Origin: Leptidea sinapis
Taxonomy: Eukaryota; Arthropoda; Insecta; Lepidoptera; Pieridae
DNA: 64,000 nt
Direction: 5' to 3'
NCBI RefSeq assembly: GCF_905404315.1
Contig: NC_066280.1
Span: 14,393,001-14,457,000 of the forward strand
Below are positions 41,579 through 51,962 of this stretch, piece by piece (the stretch's first letter is position 1; every line of letters starts with the position of its first letter). The notes under the pieces were generated by a model. It searched no databases. It was not told the origin of the DNA and saw nothing but the letters and a program-made list of their open reading frames with translations. Position numbers and translations under genes: made by a program.

Positions 41579-41780
41579 CATATTGCTGAAATCATAATTT
41601 TGTGCGGCGGCCATCTTGGATTTGAAAATGATCACAAAATTGTTCTCAGCTTCCTCGAGAACCTGGGATACGATATCCATATTGCTGAAATTATAGTTTT
41701 GTGCGGCGGCCATCTTGTATTTGAAAAATGATCACCAAATCGTTCTCTGCATCCTCGAGAATGTCTGATACGATATCCAT
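41579..41780 (-). repeat. Reverse-orientation satellite segment 1 (~2 monomers)
   Basis: From 41,579 the sequence reads as the reverse complement of the array (GCGGCGGCCATCTTGG replaces CCAAGATGGCCGCCGC) and returns to + orientation at 41,781. On the minus strand it comprises a GACATTCTCGAGGATGC unit, an A2 unit and part of an A1 unit. The entry point shares TATC (41,575-41,578) between both orientations. It matches the inner part of the reverse segment ending at 51,302. Confidence 0.95.
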
Positions 41781-41804
41781 ATATCGTATCAGACATTCTC
41801 GAGG
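41753..41804. repeat. Palindrome centre, copy 2 (24-bp arms, CCAT spacer)
   Basis: The 24 bases at 41,753-41,776 and 41,781-41,804 are perfect reverse complements around CCAT (41,777-41,780). Beyond the perfect arms the reverse segment and the + array continue to pair imperfectly (GAGGATGCAGAGA against GAGGGTGCTGAGA), so a longer hairpin or cruciform is possible. Confidence 0.97.
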
Positions 41805-42415
41805 GTGCTGAGAACGATTTTGTGATCATTTTTCAAAACCAAGATGGCTGCCGCACAAAATTATGTTTTCAGCAATATGGATATCGTGTCAAAGGTTCTC
41901 GAGGGTGCAGAAAACAATTTTGGGATCATTTTTAAATCCGAGATGGCCGCCTGATGATAACTAGATTATGGGAATCGTATCCCAGGTTCACGAGGGTGCT
42001 GAGAACGATTTTGTGATCATTTTTCTAATCCAAGATGGCCGCCGCACAAAATTATGATTTCAGCAATATGGATATCGTACCCAAGGTTCTCCAGGGTGCA
42101 GAGAACGATTTGGTGATCATTTTTCAAATCCAAGATGGCCGCCGCACAAAATTATGATTTCAGCAATATGGATATCGTACCCGAGGTGCTCGAGGGTGCA
42201 GAGAACGATTTTGTGATCATTTTTCAAATCCAAGATGGCCGCCGCTCAAAAGTATGATAACTACATTATGGGTATAGTATCCGTGGTTCTCGATAGTGCA
42301 GAAAACAATTTTGGGATCATTTTTAAATCCGAGATGGTCGCCGCTCAAAAGTATGATAACTAGATTATGGGTATCGTATCCTAGTAACGCTTTTGTGATC
42401 ATTTTTCAAATCCAA
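41781..42415 (+). repeat. Satellite right of palindrome centre 2, with two deletions
   Basis: Matches 51,303-51,962 (offset 9,522, rising to 9,547) and 30,011-30,670. Two indels are private to this copy: a net 8-bp loss giving GCCGCCTGATGATAAC (near 41,948) and a net 17-bp loss giving TATCCTAGTAACGC (near 42,380), which removes one CTCGAG core. Confidence 0.9.
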
Positions 42416-43700
42416 GATGGCCGCCGCACAAAATTATGTTTTCAGCAATATGGATATCGTGTCCGAGGTTCTCGAGGAAGCTGAGAACAATTTTGTGATC
42501 ATTTTTCAAATCCAAGATGGCCGCCGCACAAAATTATGATTTCAGCAATATGGATATCGTGTCCAAGGTTCTCGAGGGTGAAGAAAATAATTTTGGGATC
42601 ATTTTTAAATCCGAGATGGCCGCCGCTCAAAAGTATGATGACTAGATTATGGGTATCGTATCAGAGGTTCTCGAGGGTGCTGTGAACGATTTTGTGATCA
42701 TTATTCAAATCCTAGATTGCCGCCGCACAAAATTATGATTTCAGCAATATGGATATCGTACCCGAGGTTCTCGAGGGTGCAGAGAAAGATTTTTTGGTCA
42801 GTTTTCAAATCCAAGATGGCCGCCGCTCAAAAGAATGACAACTACATTATGGGTATCGTATCCCAGGTTCTCGAGGGTGCTGAGAACAATTTTGTGATCA
42901 TTTTTCAAATCCAAGATGGCCGCCGCACAAAAGTATGATAACTAGATTATGGGAATCGTATCCTAGGTTCTCGAGGGTGCAGAGAAAGATTTGGTGATCA
43001 TTTTTCAAATCCAAGATGGCCGCCGCTCAAAAGTATGATTTCAGCAATATAGGTATCGTATCCTAGGTTCTCGAGAGTGCAGAAAACAATTTTGGGATCA
43101 TTTTTAAATCCGAGATGGCCGCCGCTCAAAAGTATGATAACTACATTATGGGTATCGTATCCCAGGTTCTCGAGGGTGCTGAGAACGATTTTGTGATCAT
43201 TTTTCCAATCCAAGATGGCCGCCGCTCAAAAGTATGATAACTACATTATGGGTATCGTATCCCAGGTTCTCGAGGGTGCTGAGAACGATTTTGTGATCAT
43301 TTTTCCAATCCAAGATGGCCGCCGCTCAAAAGTATGATGACTAGAAAATGGGTATCGTATCCTCGGTTCTCGAGGGTGCAGAGAAGGATTCTGTGATCAG
43401 TTTTCAAATCCAAGTTGGCTGCCGCACAAAATTATGATTTCAGCAATATGGATATCGTATCCTAGGTTCTCGAGAGTGCAGAAAACAATTTTGGGATCAT
43501 TTTCAAATCCAAGATGGCCGCCGCTCAAAAGTATGATAACTTCATTATGGGTATCGTATCCCAGGTTCTCGAGGGTGCTGAGAACGATTTTGTGATCATT
43601 TTTCCAATCCAAGATGGCCGCCGCTCAAAAGTATGATAACTACATTATGGGTATCGTATCCCAGGTTCTCGAGGGTGCTGAGAACGATTTTGTAATCATT
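42416..43700 (+). repeat. Module M, copy 3
   Basis: Matches 17,640-18,925 at an offset of 24,776 bp. It shares AATATAGGTATCG (near 43,048) with copy 4 at 52.6 kb, showing these two are closest relatives. It is preceded by a unit that lost 17 bp net near 42,384. Confidence 0.85.
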
Positions 43701-43847
43701 TTTCCAATCCAGGATGGCTGCCGCACAAAATTATGATTTCAGCAATATGGATATCGTACCCAAGGTTCTCCAGGGTGCAGAGAACGATTTGGTGATCATT
43801 TTTCAAATCCAAGATGGCCGCCGCACTAAATTTTGATTTTAGCAATA

Positions 43848-44544
43848 TGGATATCGTACCCGAGGTTCTCGAGGATGCAGAGAACGATTTGGTGATCATT
43901 TTTCAAATACAAGATGGCCGCCGCACAAAACTATAATTTCAGCAATATGGATATCGTATCCCAGGTTCTCGAGGAAGCTGAGAACAATTTTGTGATCATT
44001 TTCAAATCCAAGATGGCCGCCGCACAAAATTATGATTTCAGCAATATGGATATCGTACCCGAGGTTCTCGAGGGTGCAGAGAACGATTTTGTGATCATTT
44101 TTCAAATCCAAGATGGCCGCCGCTCAAAAGTATGATAACTATATTATGGATATAGTATCCGTGGTTCTCGATAGTGCAGAAAACAATTTTGGGATCATTT
44201 TTAAATCCGAGATGGCCGCCGCTCAAATGTATGATAACTAGATTATGGGTATCGTATCCTAGGTTCTCGAGGGTGCTGAGAACGCTTTTGTGATCATTTT
44301 TCAAATCCAAGATGGCCGCCGCTCAAAAGTATGATAACTACATTATGGGTATCGTATCCCAGGTTCTCGAGGGTGCTCAGAACGATTTTGTGATCATTTT
44401 TCCAATCCAAGATGGCCGCCGCTCAAAAGTATGATAACTACATTATGGGTATCGTAACCCAGGTTCTCGAGGGTGAATAAAACAATGTTGGGATCATTTT
44501 TAAATCCAAGATAGCCGCCGCTCAAAAGTATGATGACTACATTA
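43848..44544 (+). repeat. 697-bp (7-mer) tandem duplication, unit 1
   Basis: Seven monomers (GAGGATGC A7 remainder, A2, A1, TATAGTATCCGTGG B, TAG-type B, B1, GTGAATAAAACAATGTTGG unit) repeat directly at an offset of 697 bp. Both units share ACTATATTATGGATATAG and TCAAATGTATG. Confidence 0.88.
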
Positions 44545-45241
44545 TGGATATCGTACCCGAGGTTCTCGAGGATGCAGAGAACGATTTGGTGATCATTTTT
44601 CAAATACAAGATGGCCGCCGCACAAAACTATAATTTCAGCAATATGGATATCGTATCCCAGGTTCTCGAGGAAGCTGAGAACAATTTTGTGATCATTTTC
44701 AAATCCAAGATGGCCGCCGCACAAAATTATGATTTCAGCAATATGGATATCGTACCCGAGGTTCTCGAGGGTGCAGAGAACGATTTTGTGATCATTTTTC
44801 AAATCCAAGATGGCCGCCGCTCAAAAGTATGATAACTATATTATGGATATAGTATCCGTGGTTCTCGATAGTGCAGAAAACAATTTTGGGATCATTTTTA
44901 AATCCGAGATGGCCGCCGCTCAAATGTATGATAACTAGATTATGGGTATCGTATCCTAGGTTCTCGAGGGTGCTGAGAACGCTTTTGTGATCATTTTTCA
45001 AATCCAAGATGGCCGCCGCTCAAAAGTATGATAACTACATTATGGGTATCGTATCCCAGGTTCTCGAGGGTGCTCAGAACGATTTTGTGATCATTTTTCC
45101 AATCCAAGATGGCCGCCGCTCAAAAGTATGATAACTACATTATGGGTATCGTAACCCAGGTTCTCGAGGGTGAATAAAACAATGTTGGGATCATTTTTAA
45201 ATCCAAGATAGCCGCCGCTCAAAAGTATGATGACTACATTA
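44545..45241 (+). repeat. 697-bp (7-mer) tandem duplication, unit 2
   Basis: Entered through a hybrid monomer at 44,521-44,590 that starts as a B unit (GATGACTACATTATGG) and finishes as an A unit (ATATCGTACCCGAGG, GAGGATGCAGAG). This is the expected product of unequal crossover at the shared TATGG. The unit also forms the left edge of the large 8,458-bp-offset copy. Confidence 0.88.
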
Positions 45242-45258
45242 TGGGTATCGTATCCCAG

Positions 45259-46601
45259 ATTCTCGAGGGTGCTGAGAACGATTTTGTAATCATTTTTCCA
45301 ATCCAGGATGGCCGCCGCTCAAAAGTATGATAACTACATTATGGGTATCGTATCCCAGGTTCTCGAGGGTGCTGAGAACAATTTTGTGATAATTTTTCGA
45401 ATCCAAGATGGCCGCCGCACAAAAATATGTTTTCAGCAATATTGATATCGTGTCCGAGGTTCTCGAGGGTGAAGAAATCAATTTTGGGATCATTTTTAAA
45501 TCCGAGATGGCCGCCGCTCAAAAGTATGATCACTAGATTATGGGTATCGTATCAGAGGTTCTCGAGGGTGCTGAGAACAATTTTGTGATAATTTTTCAAA
45601 TCCAAGATGGCCGCCGCACAAAATTATAATTTCAGCAATATGGATATCTATCCCAGGTTCTCGAGGAAGCTGAGAACAATTTTGTGATCATTTTTCAAAT
45701 CCAAGATGGCCGCCGCACAAAACTATGATTTCAGCAATATGGATATCATACCCGAGGTTCTCGAGGGTGCAGAAAACGATTTTGTGATCATTTTTCAAAT
45801 CCAAGATGGCCGCTCAAAAGTATGATAACTACATTATGGGTTTCGTATCCCAGATTCTCGAGGGTGCTGAGAATAATTTTGGGATCATTTTCAAATCCAA
45901 GATGGCCGCCGCACAAAATTATCATTTTAGCAATTTGGATATCGTACCCGAGATTCTCGAGGGTGCAGAGAACGATTTTGTGTACAGTTTTCAAATACAA
46001 GATGGCCGCCGCTTAAAATTATGATTTCAGCAATTTGGATATCGTATCAGAGGTTCTCGAGGGTGCTGAGAACGATTCTGTAATTATTTTTCAAATCCAA
46101 GATGGCCGCCGCACAAAATCATGATTTCAGCAATATGGATATCGTACCCGAGGTTCTCGAGGGTGCAGAGAACGATTTGGTGATCATTTTTCAAATCCAA
46201 GATGGCCGCCGCACAAAATTATCATTTCAGCAATTTGGATATTGTATCAGAGATTCTCGAGGGTGCTGAGAACGATTTTCGTGATTATTTTTCAAATCCA
46301 AGATGGCCGCCGCACAAAATTATGATTTCAGCAATATGGATATCGTACCCGAGGTTCTCGAGGGTGCAGAGAACGATTTGGTGATCATTTTTCAAATCCA
46401 AGATGGCCGCCGCACAAAATTATCATTTTAGCAATTTGGATATCGTACCCGAGATTCTCGAGGGTGCAGAGAACGATTTGGTGATCATTTTTCAAATCCA
46501 AGATGGCCGCCGCACAAAAATATGTATTCAGCAATATGGATATCGTGTCCGAGGTTCTCGAGGGTGAAGAATACAATTTTGGGATCATTTTTAAATCCGA
46601 A
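45259..46601 (+). repeat. Block D, copy 4
   Basis: Matches copy 3 at an offset of 8,458 bp as part of the large duplication. All private indels are present. One local change is TTTTTCGAATCC near 45,399. Confidence 0.88.
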
Positions 46602-49600
46602 ATGGCCGCCGCTCAAAAGTATGATAACTAGATTATGGGTATCGTATCAGAGGTTCTCGAGGGTGCTGAGAACGATTATGTGATCATTATTCAAATCCAA
46701 GATGGCCGCCGCACAAAATTATGATTTCAGCAATATGGATATCGTACCCGAGCTTCTCGAGGGTGCAGAGAAAGATTTTGTGGACAGTTTTCAAATCCAA
46801 CATGGCCGCCACTCAAAAGTATGATAACTACATTATGAGTATCGTATCCCAGGTTCTCGAGGTTGCTGAGTACGATTTTGTGATCATTTTTCTAATCCAA
46901 GATGGCCGCCGCACAAAATTATCATTTCAGCAATTTGGATATCGTACCCGAGATTCTCGAGGTTGCAGAGAACGATTTTGTGATCATTTTTCAAATCCAA
47001 GATGGCCGCCGCTCAAAAGTATGATAACTACATTATGGGTATCGTATCCCAGGTTCTCGAGGGTGCTGAGAACGATTTTGTGATCATTTTTCCAATCCAA
47101 GATGGCCGCCGCTCAAAAGTATGATAAATACATTATGGGTATCGTAACCCAGGTTCTCGAGGGTGAATAAAACAATGTTGGGATGATTTTTAAATCCGAG
47201 ATAGCCGCCGCTCAAAAGTATGATGACTTGATATTGGGTATCGTATCCTCGGTTCTCGAGGGTGCAGAGATAGATTCTGTGATCATTTTTCAAATCCAAG
47301 ATGGCTGCCGCACAAAATTATCATTTCAGCAATATGGATATCGTACCCGAGATTCTCGAGGGTGCTGAGAACGATTTTGTGATCATTTTTCCAATCCAAG
47401 ATGGCCGCCGCTCAAAAGTATGATAACTACATTATGGGTATCGTATCCCAGGTTCTCGAGGGTGCTCAGAACGATTTTGTGATCATTTTTCCAATCCAAG
47501 ATGGCCGCCGCTCAAAAGTATGATAACTACATTATGGGTATCGTAACCCAGGTTCTCGAGGGTGAATAAAACAATGTTGGGATCATTTTTAAATCCAAGA
47601 TAGCCGCCGCTCAAAAGTATGATGACTAGATATTGGGTATCGTATCCTCGGTTCTCGAGGGTGCAGAGAAGGATTCTGTGATCAGTTTTCAAATCCAAGT
47701 TGGCCGCCGCTCAAAAGTATGATAACTACATTATGGGTATCGTATCCCAGGTTCTCGAGGGTGCTGAGAACGATTTTGTGATCATTTTTCAAATCCAAGA
47801 TGGCTGCCGCACAAAATTATGTTTTCAGCAATATGGATATCGTGTCAAAGGTTCTCGAGGGTGCAGAAAACAATTTTGGGATCATTTTTAAATCCGAGAT
47901 GGCCGCCGCTCAAAAGTATGATAACTAGATTATGGGTATCGTATCCCAGGTTCTCGAGGGTGCTGAGAACGATTTTGTGATCATTTTTCTAATCCAAGAT
48001 GGCCGCCGCACAAAATTTTGATTTCAGCAATATGGATATCGTACCCGAGGTTCTCGAGGGTGCAGAGAACGATTTGGTGATCATTTTTCAAATACAAGAT
48101 GGCCGCCGCACAAAACTATAATTTCAGCAATATGGATATCGTATCCCAGGTTCTCGAGGAAGTTGAGAACAATTTTGTGATCATTTTCAAATCCAAGATG
48201 GCCGCCGCACAAAATTATGATTTCAGCAATATGGATATCGTACCCGAGGTTCTCGAGGGTGCAGAGAACGATTTTGCGATCATTTTTCAAATCCAAGATG
48301 GCCGCCGCTCAAAAGTATGATAACTACATTATGGGTATAGTATCCGAGGTTCTCGATAGTGCAGAAAACAATTTTGGGATCATTTTTAAATCCGAGATGG
48401 CCGCCGCTCAAAAGTATGATAACTTCATTATGGGTATCGTATCCCGGGTTCTCGAGGGTGCTGAGAACGATTTTGTGATCATTTTTCCAATCCAAGATGG
48501 CCGCCGCTCAAAAGTTTGATAACTACATTATGGGTATCGTATCCCAGGTTCTCGAGGGTGCTGAGAACGATTTTGTAATCATTTTTCCAATCCAGGATGG
48601 CCGCCGCTCAAAAGTATGATAACTACATTATGGGTATCGTATCCCAGGTTCTCGAGGGTGCTGAGAACAATTTTGTGATAATTTTTCAAATCCAAGATGG
48701 CCGCCGCACAAAAATATGATTTCAGCAATATTGATATCGTGTCCGAGGTTCCCGAGGGTGAAGAAATCAATTTTGGGATCATTTTTAAATCCGAGATGGC
48801 CGCCGCTCAAAAGTATGATCACTAGATTATGGATATCGTATCAGAGGTTCTCGAGGGTGCTGAGAACAATTTTGTGATAATTTTTCAAATCCAAGATGGC
48901 CGCCGCACAAAATTATGTTTTCAGCAATATGGATATCGTATCCCAGGTTCTCGAGGAAGCTGAGAACAATTTTGTGATCATTTTTCAAATCCAAGATGGC
49001 CGCCGCACAAAACTATGATTTCAGCAATATGGATATCATACCCGAGGTTCTCGAGGGTGCAGAAAACGATTTTGTGATCATTTTTCAAATCCGAGATGGC
49101 CGCCTCTCAAAAGTATGATAACTAGATTATGGGAATCGTATCCCAGGTTCTCGAGGGTGCTGAGAACGATTTTGTGAACATTTTTCTAATCCAAGATGGC
49201 CGCCGCACAAAATTATGATTTCAGCAATATGGATATCGTACCCAAGGTTCTCCAGGGTGCAGAGAACGATTTGGTGATCATTTTTCAAATCCAAGATGGC
49301 CGCCGCACAAAATTTTGATTTCAGCAATATGGATATCGTACCCGAGGTTCTCGAGGATGCAGAGAACGATTTGGTGATCATTTTTCAAATACAAGATGGC
49401 CGCCGCACAAAACTATAATTTCAGCAATATGGATATCGTATCCCAGGTTCTCGAGGAAGCTGAGAACAATTTTGTGATCATTTTCAAATCCAAGATGGCC
49501 GCCGCACAAAATTATGATTTCAGCAATATGGATATCGTACCCGAGGTTCTCGAGGGTGCAGAGAACGATTTTGTGATCATTTTTCAAATCCAAGATGGCC

Positions 49601-50287
49601 GCCGCTCAAAAGTATGATAACTACATTATGGGTATAGTATCCGTGGTTCTCGATAGTGCAGAAAACAATTTTGGGATCATTTTTAAATCCGAGATGGTCG
49701 CCGCTCAAAAGTATGATAACTAGATTATGGGAATCGTATCCTAGGTTCTCGAGGGTGCAGAGAAAGATTTGGTGATCATTTTTCAAATCCAAGATGGCTG
49801 CCGCACAAAATTATGATTTCAGCAATATGGATATCGTATCCTAGGTTCTTGAGAGTTCAGAAAACAATTTTGGGATCATTTTCAAATCCAAGATGGCCGC
49901 CGCGCAAAAGTATGATAACTACATTATGGGTATCGTATCCCAGGTTCTCGAGGGTGCTGAGAACAATTTTGGGGTCATTTTCAAATCCAAGATGGCCGCC
50001 GCTCATAAGTATGATAACGACATTATGGGTATCGTATCCCAGGTTCTCGAGGGTGCTGAGAACAATTTTGTGATAATTTTTCAAATCCAAGATGGCCGCC
50101 GCACAAAAATATGTATTCAGCAATATTGATATCGTGTCCGAGGTTCTCGAGGGTGAAGAAATCAATTTTGGGATCATTTTTAAATCCGAGATGGCCGCCG
50201 CTCAAAAGTATGATCACTAGATTATGGGTATCGTATCAGAGGTTTTCGAGGGTGCTGAGAACGATTTTGTGATCATTTTTCAAATCC

Positions 50288-50486
50288 AAGATGGCCGCCG
50301 CACAAAAGTATGATAACTACATTATGGGTATCGTATCCCAGGTTCTCGAGGGTGAAGAAAACAATTTTGGGATCATTTTTAAATCCGAGATGGCCGCCGC
50401 TCAAAAGTATGATGACTAGATAATGGGTATCGTATCCTCGGTTCTCGAGGGTGCAGAGAAGGATTCTGTGATCAGTTTTCAAATCC
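50288..50486 (+). repeat. 199-bp dimer, unit 1
   Basis: A B1 monomer with GGGTGAAGAAAACAATTTT is followed by a GATGACTAGATAATGGG monomer with GAGAAGGATTCTGTG. This pair repeats directly at 50,487-50,685. The first unit starts with the A-type CACAAAAG, the second with CTCAAAAG. Confidence 0.8.
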
Positions 50487-50685
50487 AAAATGGCCGCCGC
50501 TCAAAAGTATGATAACTACATTATGGGTATCGTATCCCAGGTTCTCGAGGGTGAAGAAAACAATTTTGGGATCATTTTTAAATCCGAGATGGCCGCCGCT
50601 CAAAAGTATGATGACTAGATAATGGGTATCGTATCCTCGGTTCTCGAGGGTGCAGAGAAGGATTCTGTGATCAGTTTTCAAATCC
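50487..50685 (+). repeat. 199-bp dimer, unit 2
   Basis: Second turn of the dimer, starting with the AAAATGGCC variant. A third turn begins (AAAATGGCC, GATAACTAAAT) but is cut off at 50,721 by the orientation switch. Confidence 0.8.
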
Positions 50686-50721
50686 AAAATGGCCGCCGCT
50701 CAAAAGTATGATAACTAAATT

Positions 50722-51302
50722 TTGTGCGGCGGCCATCTTGGATTTGAAAAATGATCACAAAATTGTTCTCAGCTTCCTCGAGAACCTCGGACACGATATC
50801 CATATTGCTGAAAACATAATTTTGTGCGGCGGCCATCTTGGATTTGAAAAATGATCACAAAAGCGTTCTCAGCACCCTCGAGAACCTAGGATACGATACC
50901 CATAATCTAGTTATCATACTTTTGAGCGGCGACCATCTCGGATTTAAAAATGATCCCAAAATTGTTTTCTGCACTATCGAGAACCACGGATACTATACCC
51001 ATAATGTAGTTATCATACTTTTGAGCGGCGGCCATCTTGGATTTGAAAAATGATCACAAAATCGTTCTCTGCACCCTCGAGCACCTCGGGTACGATATCC
51101 ATATTGCTGAAATCATAATTTTGTGCGGCGGCCATCTTGGATATGAAATATGATCACAAAATTGTTCTCAGCTTCCTCGAGAACCTGGGATACGATACCC
51201 ATATTGCTGAAATTATAGTTTTGTGCGGCGGCCATCTTGTATTTGAAAAATGATCACCAAATCGTTCTCTGCATCCTCGAGAATGTCTGATACGATATCC
51301 AT
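50722..51302 (-). repeat. Reverse-orientation satellite segment 2 (~6 monomers)
   Basis: The array switches to reverse orientation with AATT (50,718-50,721) shared by both sides and returns at 51,303. Read on the minus strand from the centre outward, the units are a GACATTCTCGAGGATGC unit, A2, A1 with the rare GAGGTGCTCGAGG, B with TATAGTATCCGTGG, a TAG-type B with GATGGTCGCCGC upstream, and an A6-like unit. The GAGGTGCTCG variant also occurs in the + array near 30,422, 42,182 and 51,712. Confidence 0.95.
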
Positions 51303-51326
51303 ATATCGTATCAGACATTCTCGAGG
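51275..51326. repeat. Palindrome centre, copy 3 (24-bp arms, CCAT spacer)
   Basis: Perfect 24-bp inverted repeat (51,275-51,298 and 51,303-51,326) around CCAT (51,299-51,302). The centre is identical to that at 41,753-41,804. It has the longest reverse arm in the window, about 580 bp on the left. Confidence 0.97.
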
Positions 51327-51962
51327 GTGCTGAGAACGATTTTGTGATCATTTTTCAAAACCAAGATGGCTGCCGCACAAAATTATGTTTTCAGCAATAT
51401 GGATATCGTGTCAAAGGTTCTCGAGGGTGCAGAAAACAATTTTGGGATCATTTTTAAATCCGAGATGGCCGCCTCTCAAAAGTATGATAACTAGATTATG
51501 GGAATCGTATCCCAGGTTCACGAGGGTGCTGAGAACGATTTTGTGATCATTTTTCTAATCCAAGATGGCCGCCGCACAAAATTATGATTTCAGCAATATG
51601 GATATCGTACCCAAGGTTCTCCAGGGTGCAGAGAACGATTTGGTGATCATTTTTCAAATCCAAGATGGCCGCCGCACAAAATTATGATTTCAGCAATATG
51701 GATATCGTACCCGAGGTGCTCGAGGGTGCAGAGAACGATTTTGTGATCATTTTTCAAATCCAAGATGGCCGCCGCTCAAAAGTATGATAACTACATTATG
51801 GGTATAGTATCCGTGGTTCTCGATAGTGCAGAAAACAATTTTGGGATCATTTTTAAATCCGAGATGGCCGCCGCTCAAAAGTATGATAACTAGATTATGG
51901 GTATCGTATCCTAGGTTCTCGAGGGTGCTGAGAACGCTTTTGTGATCATTTTTCAAATCCAA

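Larger units (their letters stand above)
44543..50033 (+). repeat. 5.49-kb block, copy 2 (offset ~8,458 bp)
   Basis: Second copy of 36,085-41,578, with few differences, for example GAGTACGATT near 46,869 where copy 1 has GAGAACGATT. At 50,033 it continues in the + direction (TATCGTATCCC) for another ~685 bp before its own orientation switch, whereas copy 1 switches at once. Confidence 0.92.
50034..50721 (+). repeat. Direct segment between the 5.49-kb block and reverse segment 2
   Basis: About seven + orientation monomers present only in the second copy of the large block. They include an A3 unit, a GATCACTAG B unit and two turns of a 199-bp dimer. The first copy lacks this segment together with the outer part of the reverse arm. 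Confidence 0.85.

Noticed and set aside
41402..41731. Open frames crossing the orientation switch at 41,579 that look like a fusion of two repeat peptides
   Set aside because: They result from joining + and reverse satellite; the peptide parts are the ordinary repeat frames.
41579..51302. Reverse segments as terminal inverted repeats of a transposon
   Set aside because: The segments consist only of satellite monomers, with no internal unique or coding sequence and no target-site duplications. The breakpoints show short microhomologies instead.
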